Shown one piece after another: positions 7,754 to 16,150 of a stretch of 35,821 bases of DNA (the stretch's first letter is position 1; every line of letters begins with the position of its first letter). The notes under the pieces were generated by a model that searched no databases, was not told where the DNA came from, and saw only the letters and a program-made list of their open reading frames with translations. This DNA is from PCC-6406 sp964353225 (lineage in GTDB: Bacteria > Cyanobacteriota > Cyanobacteriia > Phormidesmidales > Phormidesmidaceae): the NCBI GenBank assembly GCA_964353225.1, contig CAYGVA010000021.1, positions 1 to 35,821 on the forward strand, in the 5' to 3' direction. A program made the translations under genes and the position numbers.

Positions 7754-8422
7754 TTATGCAAATACCTCCGTCTTCAGGTAACGCTCTAGATCCCCCTGTA
7801 AACGATGACGTGCACGGGCAATTCTAGATTTGACAGTGCCCAGGGAAACCCCCGTCATCTCAGCGATTTCCTCGTAGCTAAGCCCTTGAATTTCCCGCAA
7901 AACAATCGTGGTACGGAACGCTTCTGGGAGCACTGCGATCGCCTTTTGCAGTTGCCCATAAAACTCTTGGGTCATCAGCGTATCTACGGGACTGGGATCC
8001 GTTGCTGGTAACTCCCAATCCACCTGGCCATCACTCAGTTGACGCGGCGCGTCTAGAGATAAAGGCGACCTAAACCGCTTGCGCTTGCGAAGCTCGTCAT
8101 AAAAAAGATTCGTCGTAATTCGACTCAGCCATCCTTTAAACCGGGCTGGATCTTGGAGCCGATTGAGGTGGCGATAGACCCGAATCCAAACCTCCTGGGT
8201 CAGATCAGCTCGATCAGACCAGTCCGGGGCAAGATGGTATAACAGACGCTCGACATGACTCTGATAGCGGTGCACTAATTCTGAAAATGCAACTTTATCG
8301 GGACGATGCTGAACCTGGCAATGCTCGATGAGGTCATAGTTTGACAGCTGCGAGGGCTGCTCCTTCCTCAAAGCAACGGGCAAGCTAGCGGTCGGCCAGA
8401 GTGCGGACAACGACTGACTCAT
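7754..8422 (-). CDS. sigG: ECF-type RNA polymerase sigma factor SigG
   Basis: A 222-residue group 4 sigma factor. Region 2 spans about residues 44-117, with DLTQEVWIRVYRHL and GWLSRITTNLFYDELRKRKR. Region 4 (about 155-213) carries a clear helix-turn-helix, LSYEEIAEMTGVSLGTVKSR. Region 1 is lacking and region 3 is replaced by a short linker, as usual for ECF factors. The sequence (opening MSQSL, then LSNYDLI and YHLAPDWSDRADL) strongly resembles cyanobacterial SigG from my knowledge of the family. I chose the ATG at 8422; a TTG 12 codons upstream is possible but adds unconserved residues. The gene downstream encodes its probable anti-sigma factor. Its regulon is likely envelope-related, but that is family knowledge. 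Confidence 0.92.
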   Translation of the reverse strand: MSQSLSALWPTASLPVALRKEQPSQLSNYDLIEHCQVQHRPDKVAFSELVHRYQSHVERLLYHLAPDWSDRADLTQEVWIRVYRHLNRLQDPARFKGWLSRITTNLFYDELRKRKRFRSPLSLDAPRQLSDGQVDWELPATDPSPVDTLMTQEFYGQLQKAIAVLPEAFRTTIVLREIQGLSYEEIAEMTGVSLGTVKSRIARARHRLQGDLERYLKTEVFA

Positions 8423-8639
8423 GGGTAAGGATCCAACTATTTCAACAGCACACGGCAAAAGCGGTTTTCCCTAAACGACTGACGGTAAGTCCCTGAACCT
8501 TACCTATCCCTTAGGAAACAAGCGCTGATTGTGTTGTACTGTATTGCCCCCCGGCTGTAGTAGACACCTTGTGCCTCTCTCTTTTTTGGCACAGTTGTTC
8601 TAGAGAAGGAAAATTCGCCCTAGTGCCCAAAGGAGATGA

Positions 8640-9155
8640 ATGGGTAAGGGGTATACTCAAGCCGTAGGCACCTTTACAGAACCGATGCAATATCTGGCCA
8701 AGGTTGAACCGATAGAGCCTGACCACAAAATGGCCCTACGGTTACTCGCCCGCAACATTAAGGACTATATGTGGGAGCGATTGGCTGATGAGCGCGTTGT
8801 GACCATGGCAACGCCCCTCAGCTTCCATGAAGGGGTCTTGGTACTGGTTAAGCTTGATGAAAATGACGAGCATGCCATTCTTGCTGAAGATGCCATGCCG
8901 TGGGTGATGGATCTGATCGACACCTTTTTAGCCCAAGGGGTAACGCCCCGGACTTTAGAACAAGAGGTGGAGCGGGCTGAACAGTGGCGACAATCCCTCA
9001 CCTTAGAGAGCCAAGAAGTGGATCGACGCACCCTAGAAACAACTGCCCGGCGAGATGAAATTCAAGAGTTAGAAAAAAGCCTCAAGCTCGAGCGTATCGA
9101 ACTAGAGCGACGGGAAGCAGAATTACAAGATCGCCTCGGGGGATTAGAGCTTTAG
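8640..9155 (+). CDS. Conserved-looking cyanobacterial protein with C-terminal coiled coil
   Basis: I do not recognise this 171-residue soluble protein. Residues 1-105 look like a compact alpha/beta domain (KMALRLLARNIKDYMWERL, PLSFHEGVLVLVKLDEN). Residues 105-168 form a highly charged coiled coil rich in Glu, Arg and Gln (LERIELERREAELQDRL). The ATG at 8640 has an AGGAG ribosome binding site at 8631-8635. It is transcribed divergently from sigG with 217 bp between the start codons, so it may share a control region with it. No signal peptide or membrane segment is seen. Codon use matches the neighbours and a ribosome binding site is present, so it is very probably real. Confidence 0.8.
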   Translation: MGKGYTQAVGTFTEPMQYLAKVEPIEPDHKMALRLLARNIKDYMWERLADERVVTMATPLSFHEGVLVLVKLDENDEHAILAEDAMPWVMDLIDTFLAQGVTPRTLEQEVERAEQWRQSLTLESQEVDRRTLETTARRDEIQELEKSLKLERIELERREAELQDRLGGLEL

Positions 9156-9199
9156 CACGGAACGATACTGCCCTAAGCGGCGGTTTGAAAAGTCTTTTA

Positions 9200-9240
9200 C
9201 CGTTGCTTTAGCTACAGTGATCACCCAGAAAAAGCAACGG
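9200..9240. terminator. 10-bp inverted repeat between convergent genes
   Basis: CCGTTGCTTT (9200-9209) pairs exactly with AAAGCAACGG (9231-9240) around a 21-nt loop, between the coiled-coil gene and the ABC1-family gene that converge here. A shared terminator is likely, although T-tracts are poor. Confidence 0.5.
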
Positions 9241-9265
9241 CAACATTGGGGATAAAGATGCCGTG

Positions 9266-11254
9266 CTAGCGCGCCGCAGGTAAACGTTTAGGGGAATGCT
9301 GCTGGGTAAGGGGCTTGCCCTGATCAGCCGGGTCTGACAGCAGTACATCCCGCAGCAGTCGGGCCAGTGCCCGTTGGGTGAGGTTGCCAACAATTCGTTG
9401 GCCCATATCGCGCGTTTCTGATTTTAAGAGGATTTGAGGGGCGATGCGGGTTACCATGCCCAGATCAAATCCCTGGGTTTGCTGGAGGATATCGAGAATG
9501 CGCGTCACCCGTTCCCAGGTATCGTCCGGTTGGGCTGGGGCTGATGAGACAGGGCCATGGGGACTGACCTCTGTCGCCTGTCCGAATTGTTTTTGGATGG
9601 TTTGCCGTATGGATGTGACCATGGATTGTCCCAGCCGATCCAATTCACGGGCGACTTCATCGGCGAGGCGATCGCGAATAAACATGCCCCGCTCTGAGAA
9701 TAGAAACTCAACCGTTTGGTCAACAACCCCACTGAGATCATAATCATCGCTGTTGCGAGCATTGAGCAACAGATTTTCCAAGCGATTCCACCGAAACTCG
9801 CCATCCTTAAACAACAAGTCTTGTAGGGAGGCGCGTAGCTCTGGTGAGCCATCCGTGAGCAAGCGCTTGGCTACGTAGGGATACGCCTTACTCAGCACCT
9901 TGAACTCGGGATCCACATTAATGGCAATCCCCTCTAGGGTGACCAGGGAACGGATAATTAAGGCGTAATAGGCCGGGACTCGAAAGGGATATTCATACAT
10001 CAGGGCCGAGAATTCATCGGTGATACTTTTAAAGTTCAGCTCTGCCACACTAGCCCCCAACGCATTGTTGAAGACGTCCGACAAGGCCGGAATAATCGGT
10101 GTCAAGTCGGTGTCGGGGGTGAGGAACTCTAATTTGACATAGTCGGCAGCAAGCCCCTCAAAGTCACGGTTAACCATATGGACCACCGCCTCAATCAGGC
10201 CATAGCGTTGGTACGGTTTGACCTCACTCATCATGCCGAAATCAAGATAAGCCAGATTGCCATCGGCCATCGCCAAAAGATTGCCGGGATGGGGATCCGC
10301 ATGGAAAAAACCATGTTCCAGCAATTGCCTTAAGGAACATTGCACGCCGACTTCAATCAAGTGAGTGGCATCAATCCCCTGCTTTGCCAGGGCCTCAATC
10401 TGGGTCAGCTTAGTCCCCTCAATCCACTCCATGGTGAGCACCCGCCGGGCGGTATATTCCATGTAAATGTGAGGGACATAAATATTCGGCAAATGGCCAT
10501 AGAGCTGAGAAAATCGCTGGGCATTTTCCCCCTCATGGGTGTAGTCCATTTCTTCGACAATGCGCGCCCCAAACTCATCCATGATGCCGACGAGGTCACT
10601 ACGGACCCGCTCGACTCGATTGGTAATCCACTGGGCTAACTGCCGCAAAATATAGAGATCCAAGGTGATTCGCTTCGCCAAGCCGGGGCGTTGCACCTTA
10701 ATGGCAACGGTTTCACCGCTCTTGAGCTTGCCTTTATACACTTGCCCCAAGGAAGCAGCAGCAACCGGCTCGGATGAGATTTCTGCATAGACGGTGGCTG
10801 GGGTCCCCCCCAACTCTTGCTCGATGTAACGGAAGGCGATTTCGTTCGAAAACGGCGGTAGCTGATCTTGTAGGCGCGTGAGCTCATCAAGATAGGACGG
10901 GGGCACTAAATCGGGACGGGTCGAAAGGGCTTGGCCAATCTTGATATAGGCCGGTCCGAGTTGAGTGAGGATCAGCCGCAATTGTTGGGCGCGTTTGGAT
11001 TGGCGGCGTTCGATCTGGCCGGTGCGTTGATCCCACCATAGGCCCAGGGCAAAACTCAGAAAGGGCCAAACGATATTGATGATCCGCCCGACCACCTGGA
11101 ACGGACGCCGCCGATAATAGTTCTGGATGGCAATGGCATCGTACTCCAGCTCCTCAAAGGGGTCTAGGGTATTTGCGGGCGAGCCTGGCAACAGTGTTGA
11201 GGGCTCAGAAGAGTCGGCCATAGGAGAAAAGCTATCCAGAGAAGGGGCGGCCAC
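9266..11254 (-). CDS. ABC1/UbiB (AarF) family atypical kinase-like protein
   Basis: The 662-residue protein is a UbiB-family protein-kinase-like ATPase. Members support isoprenoid quinone biosynthesis or, in plastids and cyanobacteria, act in stress responses and plastoquinone/tocopherol lipid metabolism. Hallmarks are visible: the KxGQ motif (KIGQALSTRPDLVP, Lys105-Gln108), the alanine-rich loop replacing the Gly loop (AAASLGQVYKG, 165-175), Lys186 (AIKVQRPG), the catalytic loop HADPHPGN (318-325) and DFG (338-340). A hydrophobic stretch near residues 60-73 may contact membrane. The long C-terminal helical extension (about 480-640) is usual in cyanobacterial paralogues. The start is uncertain: GTG at 11254 or ATG at 11221, neither with a clear ribosome binding site. 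Cyanobacteria carry several paralogues, so the exact orthologue is not assigned. Confidence 0.93.
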   Translation of the reverse strand: MAAPSLDSFSPMADSSEPSTLLPGSPANTLDPFEELEYDAIAIQNYYRRRPFQVVGRIINIVWPFLSFALGLWWDQRTGQIERRQSKRAQQLRLILTQLGPAYIKIGQALSTRPDLVPPSYLDELTRLQDQLPPFSNEIAFRYIEQELGGTPATVYAEISSEPVAAASLGQVYKGKLKSGETVAIKVQRPGLAKRITLDLYILRQLAQWITNRVERVRSDLVGIMDEFGARIVEEMDYTHEGENAQRFSQLYGHLPNIYVPHIYMEYTARRVLTMEWIEGTKLTQIEALAKQGIDATHLIEVGVQCSLRQLLEHGFFHADPHPGNLLAMADGNLAYLDFGMMSEVKPYQRYGLIEAVVHMVNRDFEGLAADYVKLEFLTPDTDLTPIIPALSDVFNNALGASVAELNFKSITDEFSALMYEYPFRVPAYYALIIRSLVTLEGIAINVDPEFKVLSKAYPYVAKRLLTDGSPELRASLQDLLFKDGEFRWNRLENLLLNARNSDDYDLSGVVDQTVEFLFSERGMFIRDRLADEVARELDRLGQSMVTSIRQTIQKQFGQATEVSPHGPVSSAPAQPDDTWERVTRILDILQQTQGFDLGMVTRIAPQILLKSETRDMGQRIVGNLTQRALARLLRDVLLSDPADQGKPLTQQHSPKRLPAAR

Positions 11255-11469
11255 GGCAGAGTTAACGGAAAGGGCCTGTGTAAACTATCGTAACAAACCT
11301 TGTGGCCACTCACCGCTGGGCCAGGGGTGGGTGATCTCTCTATAGTTCTGATGTATTGTTTGAGTTGGGTTGCCGTGGGCTGAGTTAGCGCCCTGCTTGC
11401 TGATTCCAGGGACTTAGGAATTCGTGTCATAGTGTCTTTGGGATTGCCTTTGACCTAAAGCACTACGTT

Positions 11470-13242
11470 ATGTTGCTGTCCTTGCAGATCGAAAATTTTG
11501 CCCTGATCGATCAATTGCAACTCTCCTTTGAGGGTGGTCTGAATGTCTTGACAGGGGAAACGGGGGCGGGTAAATCAATTGTTTTGGACGCGATCGATGC
11601 GGTGCTGGGGGGGCGCGTCAGCCAAAGGATGGTGCGCTCTGGAGAAAAGCGGGCATTGGTGGAAGCCACCTTTAGTCTTTCGCCGGCCACGCAGTCTTGG
11701 TTAGCCACCCAGCAGGTTGACGTGGTGGGCGATCGCTTCATCTGTAGCCGGGAGTTAACCCTAGGGCGAGGCACCGTTCGCAGTCGCTCCAAGCTCAACG
11801 GAATTGCGGTCAATAAGCCCCTCGTCGAAGCCTTGCGGCTGCACTTGGTAGAGATTACCGCCCAAGGGCAAACCCTACAGGTGGGAGACCCCGTTTTGCA
11901 GCTGGCTTGGCTAGATGGGGTAGGGGGTGACCCTTTGGCCCAACAACGCCAGCGGGTGGCCACGGATTATGAAGCGGCCACAGCGGCCCATAGGGCTTTA
12001 GAGCGCCGTCGTCGTGCTGAGCAACAGCGTCAAGAGCAGCTGGATCTGTTTGACTATCAATGCCAAGAGCTCACCACGGCAGCACTAGACGATCCCGAAG
12101 AGCTAGGCCAATTAGAGCAGGAGCGGCAGCGGCTGGCCCATGCGGTGGAGCTACAGCAGCAAAGTTACCAGGTCTACCAAATCCTCTACGAGAACGATCA
12201 GGGGGATGCAGCTTGCTCTGATCTGCTGGGGAAGTCAGGGCAAATTTTGGAGGACATGCTGCGGTATGACCCGCAAGTGGAGCCAATCCTAGATTTGATT
12301 AATGATGCCCTGGCCCAAGTGGAAGAGGCGGGGCGGCAAATGAATGCCTATGGAGAGGGCCTGGAAACTGATCCCCAGCGATTGGAAACCATTGAGGATC
12401 GCATCAGCCAACTGAAGCAGTTGTGCCGTAAGTATGGGCGATCGCTCCCGGAACTGATTGAGTACTACCAAGAAATCCAAGCGTCCCTAGATTTGTTGAA
12501 TGGTGAAAGCCAATCTTTGGAAGCGCTAGAAACGCAATACGAAGCCCAGCAAGCGGTGTTGATCGACAGTTGCGCAGCGCTAACCCATCAACGCCAAAAG
12601 GCGGCTCAGGCCCTAGCAGATCGCTTGGTGGCAGAGTTAAAGCCCCTGGCCATGGAGCAGGTGCAATTTAAAGTAGGGCTCACCCCAGTGTCTCCCACGG
12701 CCATGGGGGCCGATCAGGTGGAATTTTTATTTAGTCCCAACCCCGGTGAGCCCCTGCAACCCTTGGCGGATACGGCTTCTGGTGGGGAAATGAGTCGTTT
12801 CCTGTTGGCCCTCAAAGCCAGCTTTTCCCAGGCTTCGGCGGTGGGAACCTTAGTGTTTGATGAAATTGATGTGGGGGTATCGGGGCGGGTGGCCCAAGCG
12901 ATCGCCGAAAAGCTCTACCATTTGGGGCGATCGCAACAGGTGCTCTGCGTTACCCACCAACCGATGGTGGCGGCTATGGCCGATGCCCATTTTCGAGTCG
13001 GCAAAGAAGTGATCGACCAGCCGGTTGCCGCCGCACCAGGCCGTAAAGCGCCCCGTAAAAGCGCCGTTGCCCAAGCGGAGCAAGTTCGTACGGTGGTGAG
13101 GGTCAAACCCTTAGATGCCGCTGAACGTCGCGATGAACTGGCCCAGTTGACCGGTGGCCAATCTCACCAAGATGCCCTGAGCTTTGCCGAGGCGCTATTG
13201 GCCCAAGCCCAAACCCTACGGGCCGAAGCGGCTTCATCCTAA
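11470..13242 (+). CDS. recN: DNA repair protein RecN
   Basis: RecN is an SMC-like ATPase that acts in double-strand break repair. This 590-residue protein has the usual length and order: Walker A (GETGAGKS, residues 29-36), a long central coiled coil (about 150-385, Gln/Glu-rich), then the ABC signature SGGEMSR (437-443) and Walker B with Asp464-Glu465 (TLVFDEID). The segment GVSGRVAQAIAEKL and the switch His in CVTHQPMVAAMADAHF follow. The start is the ATG at 11470, which begins directly with the conserved MLLSLQIENFALID. It is divergent from the ABC1-family gene, with about 215-250 bp between starts. In many bacteria recN is an SOS gene; I found no convincing cyanobacterial LexA box upstream. 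Confidence 0.97.
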   Translation: MLLSLQIENFALIDQLQLSFEGGLNVLTGETGAGKSIVLDAIDAVLGGRVSQRMVRSGEKRALVEATFSLSPATQSWLATQQVDVVGDRFICSRELTLGRGTVRSRSKLNGIAVNKPLVEALRLHLVEITAQGQTLQVGDPVLQLAWLDGVGGDPLAQQRQRVATDYEAATAAHRALERRRRAEQQRQEQLDLFDYQCQELTTAALDDPEELGQLEQERQRLAHAVELQQQSYQVYQILYENDQGDAACSDLLGKSGQILEDMLRYDPQVEPILDLINDALAQVEEAGRQMNAYGEGLETDPQRLETIEDRISQLKQLCRKYGRSLPELIEYYQEIQASLDLLNGESQSLEALETQYEAQQAVLIDSCAALTHQRQKAAQALADRLVAELKPLAMEQVQFKVGLTPVSPTAMGADQVEFLFSPNPGEPLQPLADTASGGEMSRFLLALKASFSQASAVGTLVFDEIDVGVSGRVAQAIAEKLYHLGRSQQVLCVTHQPMVAAMADAHFRVGKEVIDQPVAAAPGRKAPRKSAVAQAEQVRTVVRVKPLDAAERRDELAQLTGGQSHQDALSFAEALLAQAQTLRAEAASS

Positions 13243-13301
13243 GGTTTGGGCGGGCGCTGACGCTGCTCAACATGGATACGACATCCTTCGGTTGCACCCT
13301 C

Positions 13302-13369
13302 GGTGACGGTGGGGCAGGCACAGGGCATGGCCATAGCACGACCACCCAGAAAGCCCTGTAACCGTCACC
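13302..13369 (+). promoter_or_regulatory. Nested inverted repeats in the antiporter leader
   Basis: GGTGACGGT (13302-13310) is complementary to ACCGTCACC (13361-13369). Inside them CAGGGC (13321-13326) pairs with GCCCTG (13353-13358). The structure lies between recN and the antiporter gene, about 100 bp before the latter. It could be a leader RNA element or a terminator region for recN; no known riboswitch consensus is recognised. Confidence 0.35.
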
Positions 13370-13472
13370 ATCGGGTTCGCGTCAACCGGCAAGGTGCGTT
13401 TGATCTTAAGTCAGCCCCCTACCCGAGCTGCGTAACCACTAAGATGGGCAGTGGTAAGTTTTGGCCCCCCTT

Positions 13473-15068
13473 ATGTTCTTGCCCATAGCCCTCATTGATC
13501 CCTCCTTAGACAATCCGGTGATTGAGGAAGGACTGCAAAAGTTCTTGCTGGTGCTCTCCGTTTCCTTGGGGGTGGCGACCCTCTCGCGGGCGCTGAGCTG
13601 GCTGCGCAACATTCCCTACACGCTGCTGCTACTGCTGGTGGGTCTGGGACTCGCCATCTTAGATGTGCGGCTGATCAATCTGTCGCCAGAGCTGATCCTA
13701 TTTATCTTTTTGCCGCCCCTGCTGTTTGAAGCCGCTTGGAATATCCAGTGGTCGAAACTCAAGCGAGACTGGCTACCCATTACCCTCTACGCCGTTTTGG
13801 GGGTGGTGATTTGTGTGGGTGGCCTTTTTGCTGGGTTGCGGGGGGTGGCCGGGACCTCTGTGGCGACAGCGCTCTTGGTCGGAGCCAGCCTTTCGGCGAC
13901 GGACCCAGTCTCGGTGGTGGCCCTGTTCCGGGAATTGGGGGTTGATAAGCGACTCACCACCCTGATGGAAGGGGAAAGTCTGTTTAACGACGGGGTGGCC
14001 GTAGTCGCCTACAACCTGCTCCTGGGGTTGGCCCTGGGAATCGAGCAGTTTGAAGTGCCGGTGACCATCGCTCGATTCTTGCTATTCGTGGGGATTGGGG
14101 TGAGTGTGGGTGGCCTGATTGGCTTCGGGATTTCGTTCTTGACCCAGCGGTTTGACCTACCTCTGGTGGAGCAATCCCTCACCCTGGTCTCCGCCTACGG
14201 CACCTATTTGGTGGCGGAGCAGTTGGATGGCTCAGGGGTGATTGCGGTGGTGACCACGGGGTTGATTTTGGGGAATTTTGGTTCCCGGATCGGCATGAAT
14301 CCCCGCACCCGATTATCGGTGTCAGAATTTTGGGAGTTTGTCGCCTTTTTTGTCAACTCCATTGTCTTTTTGTTGATTGGCGACCAGGTGGTGTTCAAGG
14401 GGTTAATTAGCAACCTCGACACGATTTTGGTGGCGATCGCCATCATTATCGTGGTGCGGGCCATTAGTATTTTTGGGCTGGGGGCCTTGAGCAATTGGTG
14501 GGTCGGCTCTGACATCAATTTGCGCGGCCAAACCCTGCTGTGGTGGGGCGGATTGCGGGGCTCGGTTTCAGTGGCCTTGGCTTTGAGCGTCCCCGCCGTC
14601 CTTGAAGAACGGGAGGAAATCATTGCCATTGTGTTTGGGGTGATGCTGTTTACCCTACTGGTGCAAGGCTTGACGACCAAACCCCTCTTAGAAGCCCTAG
14701 ACCTCTTGGGGGATCAACCCCTGCGACAAAGCTACAACCAATCTGTGGCCAGACGGATGGCCCTCACGCGGGTCCTAGAGCGTTTACAGCAAATTCAACA
14801 GCAGCAGGAATTGGATCCAGAGTATTGCAAATACCAAATTGCCTTGGTGGAAGGACAACTGAACCAAGTCACAACAGAGCTACAGACTTTGCGAAAAGAG
14901 CATCCGGACCTGCAAACCTTCGCCATTGAGCAAATGAAGGAGGAGCTGTTAGCGATCGAGGCCGATACCTATGCTGAGTTGATTCGAGCGGGGCAACTTA
15001 AAGATGAAATGGCTCCCCTCTTGCAATCGGTCTTAGTGGAAGATCCCATGCCGGAATCGGCGACCTAA
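13473..15068 (+). CDS. CPA1-family Na+/H+ antiporter (NhaP type)
   Basis: This is an integral membrane cation/proton antiporter of about 531 residues. Around 11-12 hydrophobic segments span residues 20-410. They include the family phrases FLPPLLFEAAWNI, GASLSATDPVSVVALFREL and EGESLFNDGVAVVAYNLLLG, the last containing the Asn-Asp pair needed for transport in CPA1 proteins. WWGGLRGSVSVALALSVP is also characteristic. A hydrophilic C-terminal tail (about 420-531) is helical and Gln/Glu-rich, as in the Aphanothece NhaP and Synechocystis NhaS1 type. I chose the ATG at 13473; a TTG at 13461 adds only four residues. It probably expels Na+ across the plasma membrane. The gene converges with the next one with only 16 bp between stop codons. 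Confidence 0.93.
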   Translation: MFLPIALIDPSLDNPVIEEGLQKFLLVLSVSLGVATLSRALSWLRNIPYTLLLLLVGLGLAILDVRLINLSPELILFIFLPPLLFEAAWNIQWSKLKRDWLPITLYAVLGVVICVGGLFAGLRGVAGTSVATALLVGASLSATDPVSVVALFRELGVDKRLTTLMEGESLFNDGVAVVAYNLLLGLALGIEQFEVPVTIARFLLFVGIGVSVGGLIGFGISFLTQRFDLPLVEQSLTLVSAYGTYLVAEQLDGSGVIAVVTTGLILGNFGSRIGMNPRTRLSVSEFWEFVAFFVNSIVFLLIGDQVVFKGLISNLDTILVAIAIIIVVRAISIFGLGALSNWWVGSDINLRGQTLLWWGGLRGSVSVALALSVPAVLEEREEIIAIVFGVMLFTLLVQGLTTKPLLEALDLLGDQPLRQSYNQSVARRMALTRVLERLQQIQQQQELDPEYCKYQIALVEGQLNQVTTELQTLRKEHPDLQTFAIEQMKEELLAIEADTYAELIRAGQLKDEMAPLLQSVLVEDPMPESAT

Positions 15069-15084
15069 GCGTAAGCGCCTCAAC

Positions 15085-16056
15085 TCATTCCCCTTGGATT
15101 TTGAGGGGTTGGATGGGGGCAGGGGGATGCAACCGCAACCGCCGTTGCCAAGGGGTTGGCAAGCCTTGATCGGCGGCCTCATCCGAGGGTGTCACAGCCT
15201 CAGCTTCAACAGCTTGCCCTGGGTGTTGCTCTACCTGCCGCTTGTAATGATCCCGTTCCGCAGCGAGGGTCTGGCACCGTTGCTTGAGCTGAGCGTGGCG
15301 ACCAAATTGGTCGGAGAGGGCGGTTTCTAACTCGTAGATCCGCACTTGCTGAACCCGCAGCGCATGGCGCAGGGTGATGACTTCGTCTTCAGGCTCCGGG
15401 GCGGCCAGCCGCTCTAAGCCCGCCTGAACCTCAGGTTCGGCTGGCTCCGAATCCATCCCTTCTTCTATAGGGGCTGTTTCAGCAATCGCTGTCAGGGTGG
15501 TCTGTAGTGCCCCGGTGAGGTGCGCTAGATCAGCATGGTGATGGTGCACCATTGCCGCTAAGGTCTGAATATAGTACCGGGCGCTCTGTAATTGCCCCCC
15601 TAAGCTCACCGCCATCGAGCGGGCCACCATGACTTCTGCTTCTAATTCGAGGGTTTGGGTATTGTCAGCAATGGCTAAATTTTGACCCTCCTGGCAGTAG
15701 TCTCGAACATGTTGGAGGTAAGACTGTAGCTCCATTTCCCCCTGCTGAATCTGGAATTGCAGCCGGTTGAGGGTGGATTGCTGGTGGTCTACCCAGTCGT
15801 CTAAGAGGCTCGCCATATGTTGCAAGAGCCCAGGCTGGGTGGTGTGGAGGTGGGAGATCTGGGATTTGAGGTAGGCGATCGCTTGTTCTTGAACATTGGC
15901 GTACTTTTCAGTAGTGGCCAATTGTGACTCTAGCCATTGCTGATCCTGAACCTGCTCCTTGAGGTCTTCGAGGGAATAGAGTGCCTGATCTAATGCTTGC
16001 TGTAGTAGACAAACCCGTTGCACCAACTTGAAGTCAAGGGAGTCATCTGGGGGCAT
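15085..16056 (-). CDS. Coiled-coil protein of unknown function
   Basis: I do not recognise this 323-residue soluble protein. Residues 8-120 form long heptad-like helices (VQRVCLLQQALDQALYSLED, ATTEKYANVQEQAIAYLK). A middle region follows with an unusual MVHHHHADLAHL stretch, then an acidic Glu/Pro linker (about 197-225). A second coiled coil covers about 226-280 (RHALRVQQVRIYELETAL), and the tail is Pro-rich. No signal peptide or catalytic motif is visible. It lies 94 bp downstream of the TPR/coiled-coil gene on the same strand, so the two may be cotranscribed. The ATG at 16056 starts the uninterrupted frame. Cyanobacterial proteins of this helical type are common, and the role is unknown. 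Confidence 0.8.
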   Translation of the reverse strand: MPPDDSLDFKLVQRVCLLQQALDQALYSLEDLKEQVQDQQWLESQLATTEKYANVQEQAIAYLKSQISHLHTTQPGLLQHMASLLDDWVDHQQSTLNRLQFQIQQGEMELQSYLQHVRDYCQEGQNLAIADNTQTLELEAEVMVARSMAVSLGGQLQSARYYIQTLAAMVHHHHADLAHLTGALQTTLTAIAETAPIEEGMDSEPAEPEVQAGLERLAAPEPEDEVITLRHALRVQQVRIYELETALSDQFGRHAQLKQRCQTLAAERDHYKRQVEQHPGQAVEAEAVTPSDEAADQGLPTPWQRRLRLHPPAPIQPLKIQGE

Positions 16057-16150
16057 GGATTGCTGCAGGGTGACAGGTTGGGTGGCCGAACTGTGCTAAC
16101 TCTAGCAAAGTTACCGAGACCGATTGGAGACTGTCACAGACCCTTTACGG

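Noticed and set aside
13243..13472. c-di-AMP (ydaO) riboswitch before the antiporter
   Set aside because: A CCCGAG...GTAACC stretch near 13423-13438 is faintly reminiscent, but the paired conserved halves of ydaO are not present.
14204..14680. A 158-codon minus-strand frame inside the antiporter gene
   Set aside because: It is antisense to highly conserved membrane segments and its composition reflects the complementary strand of hydrophobic codons.
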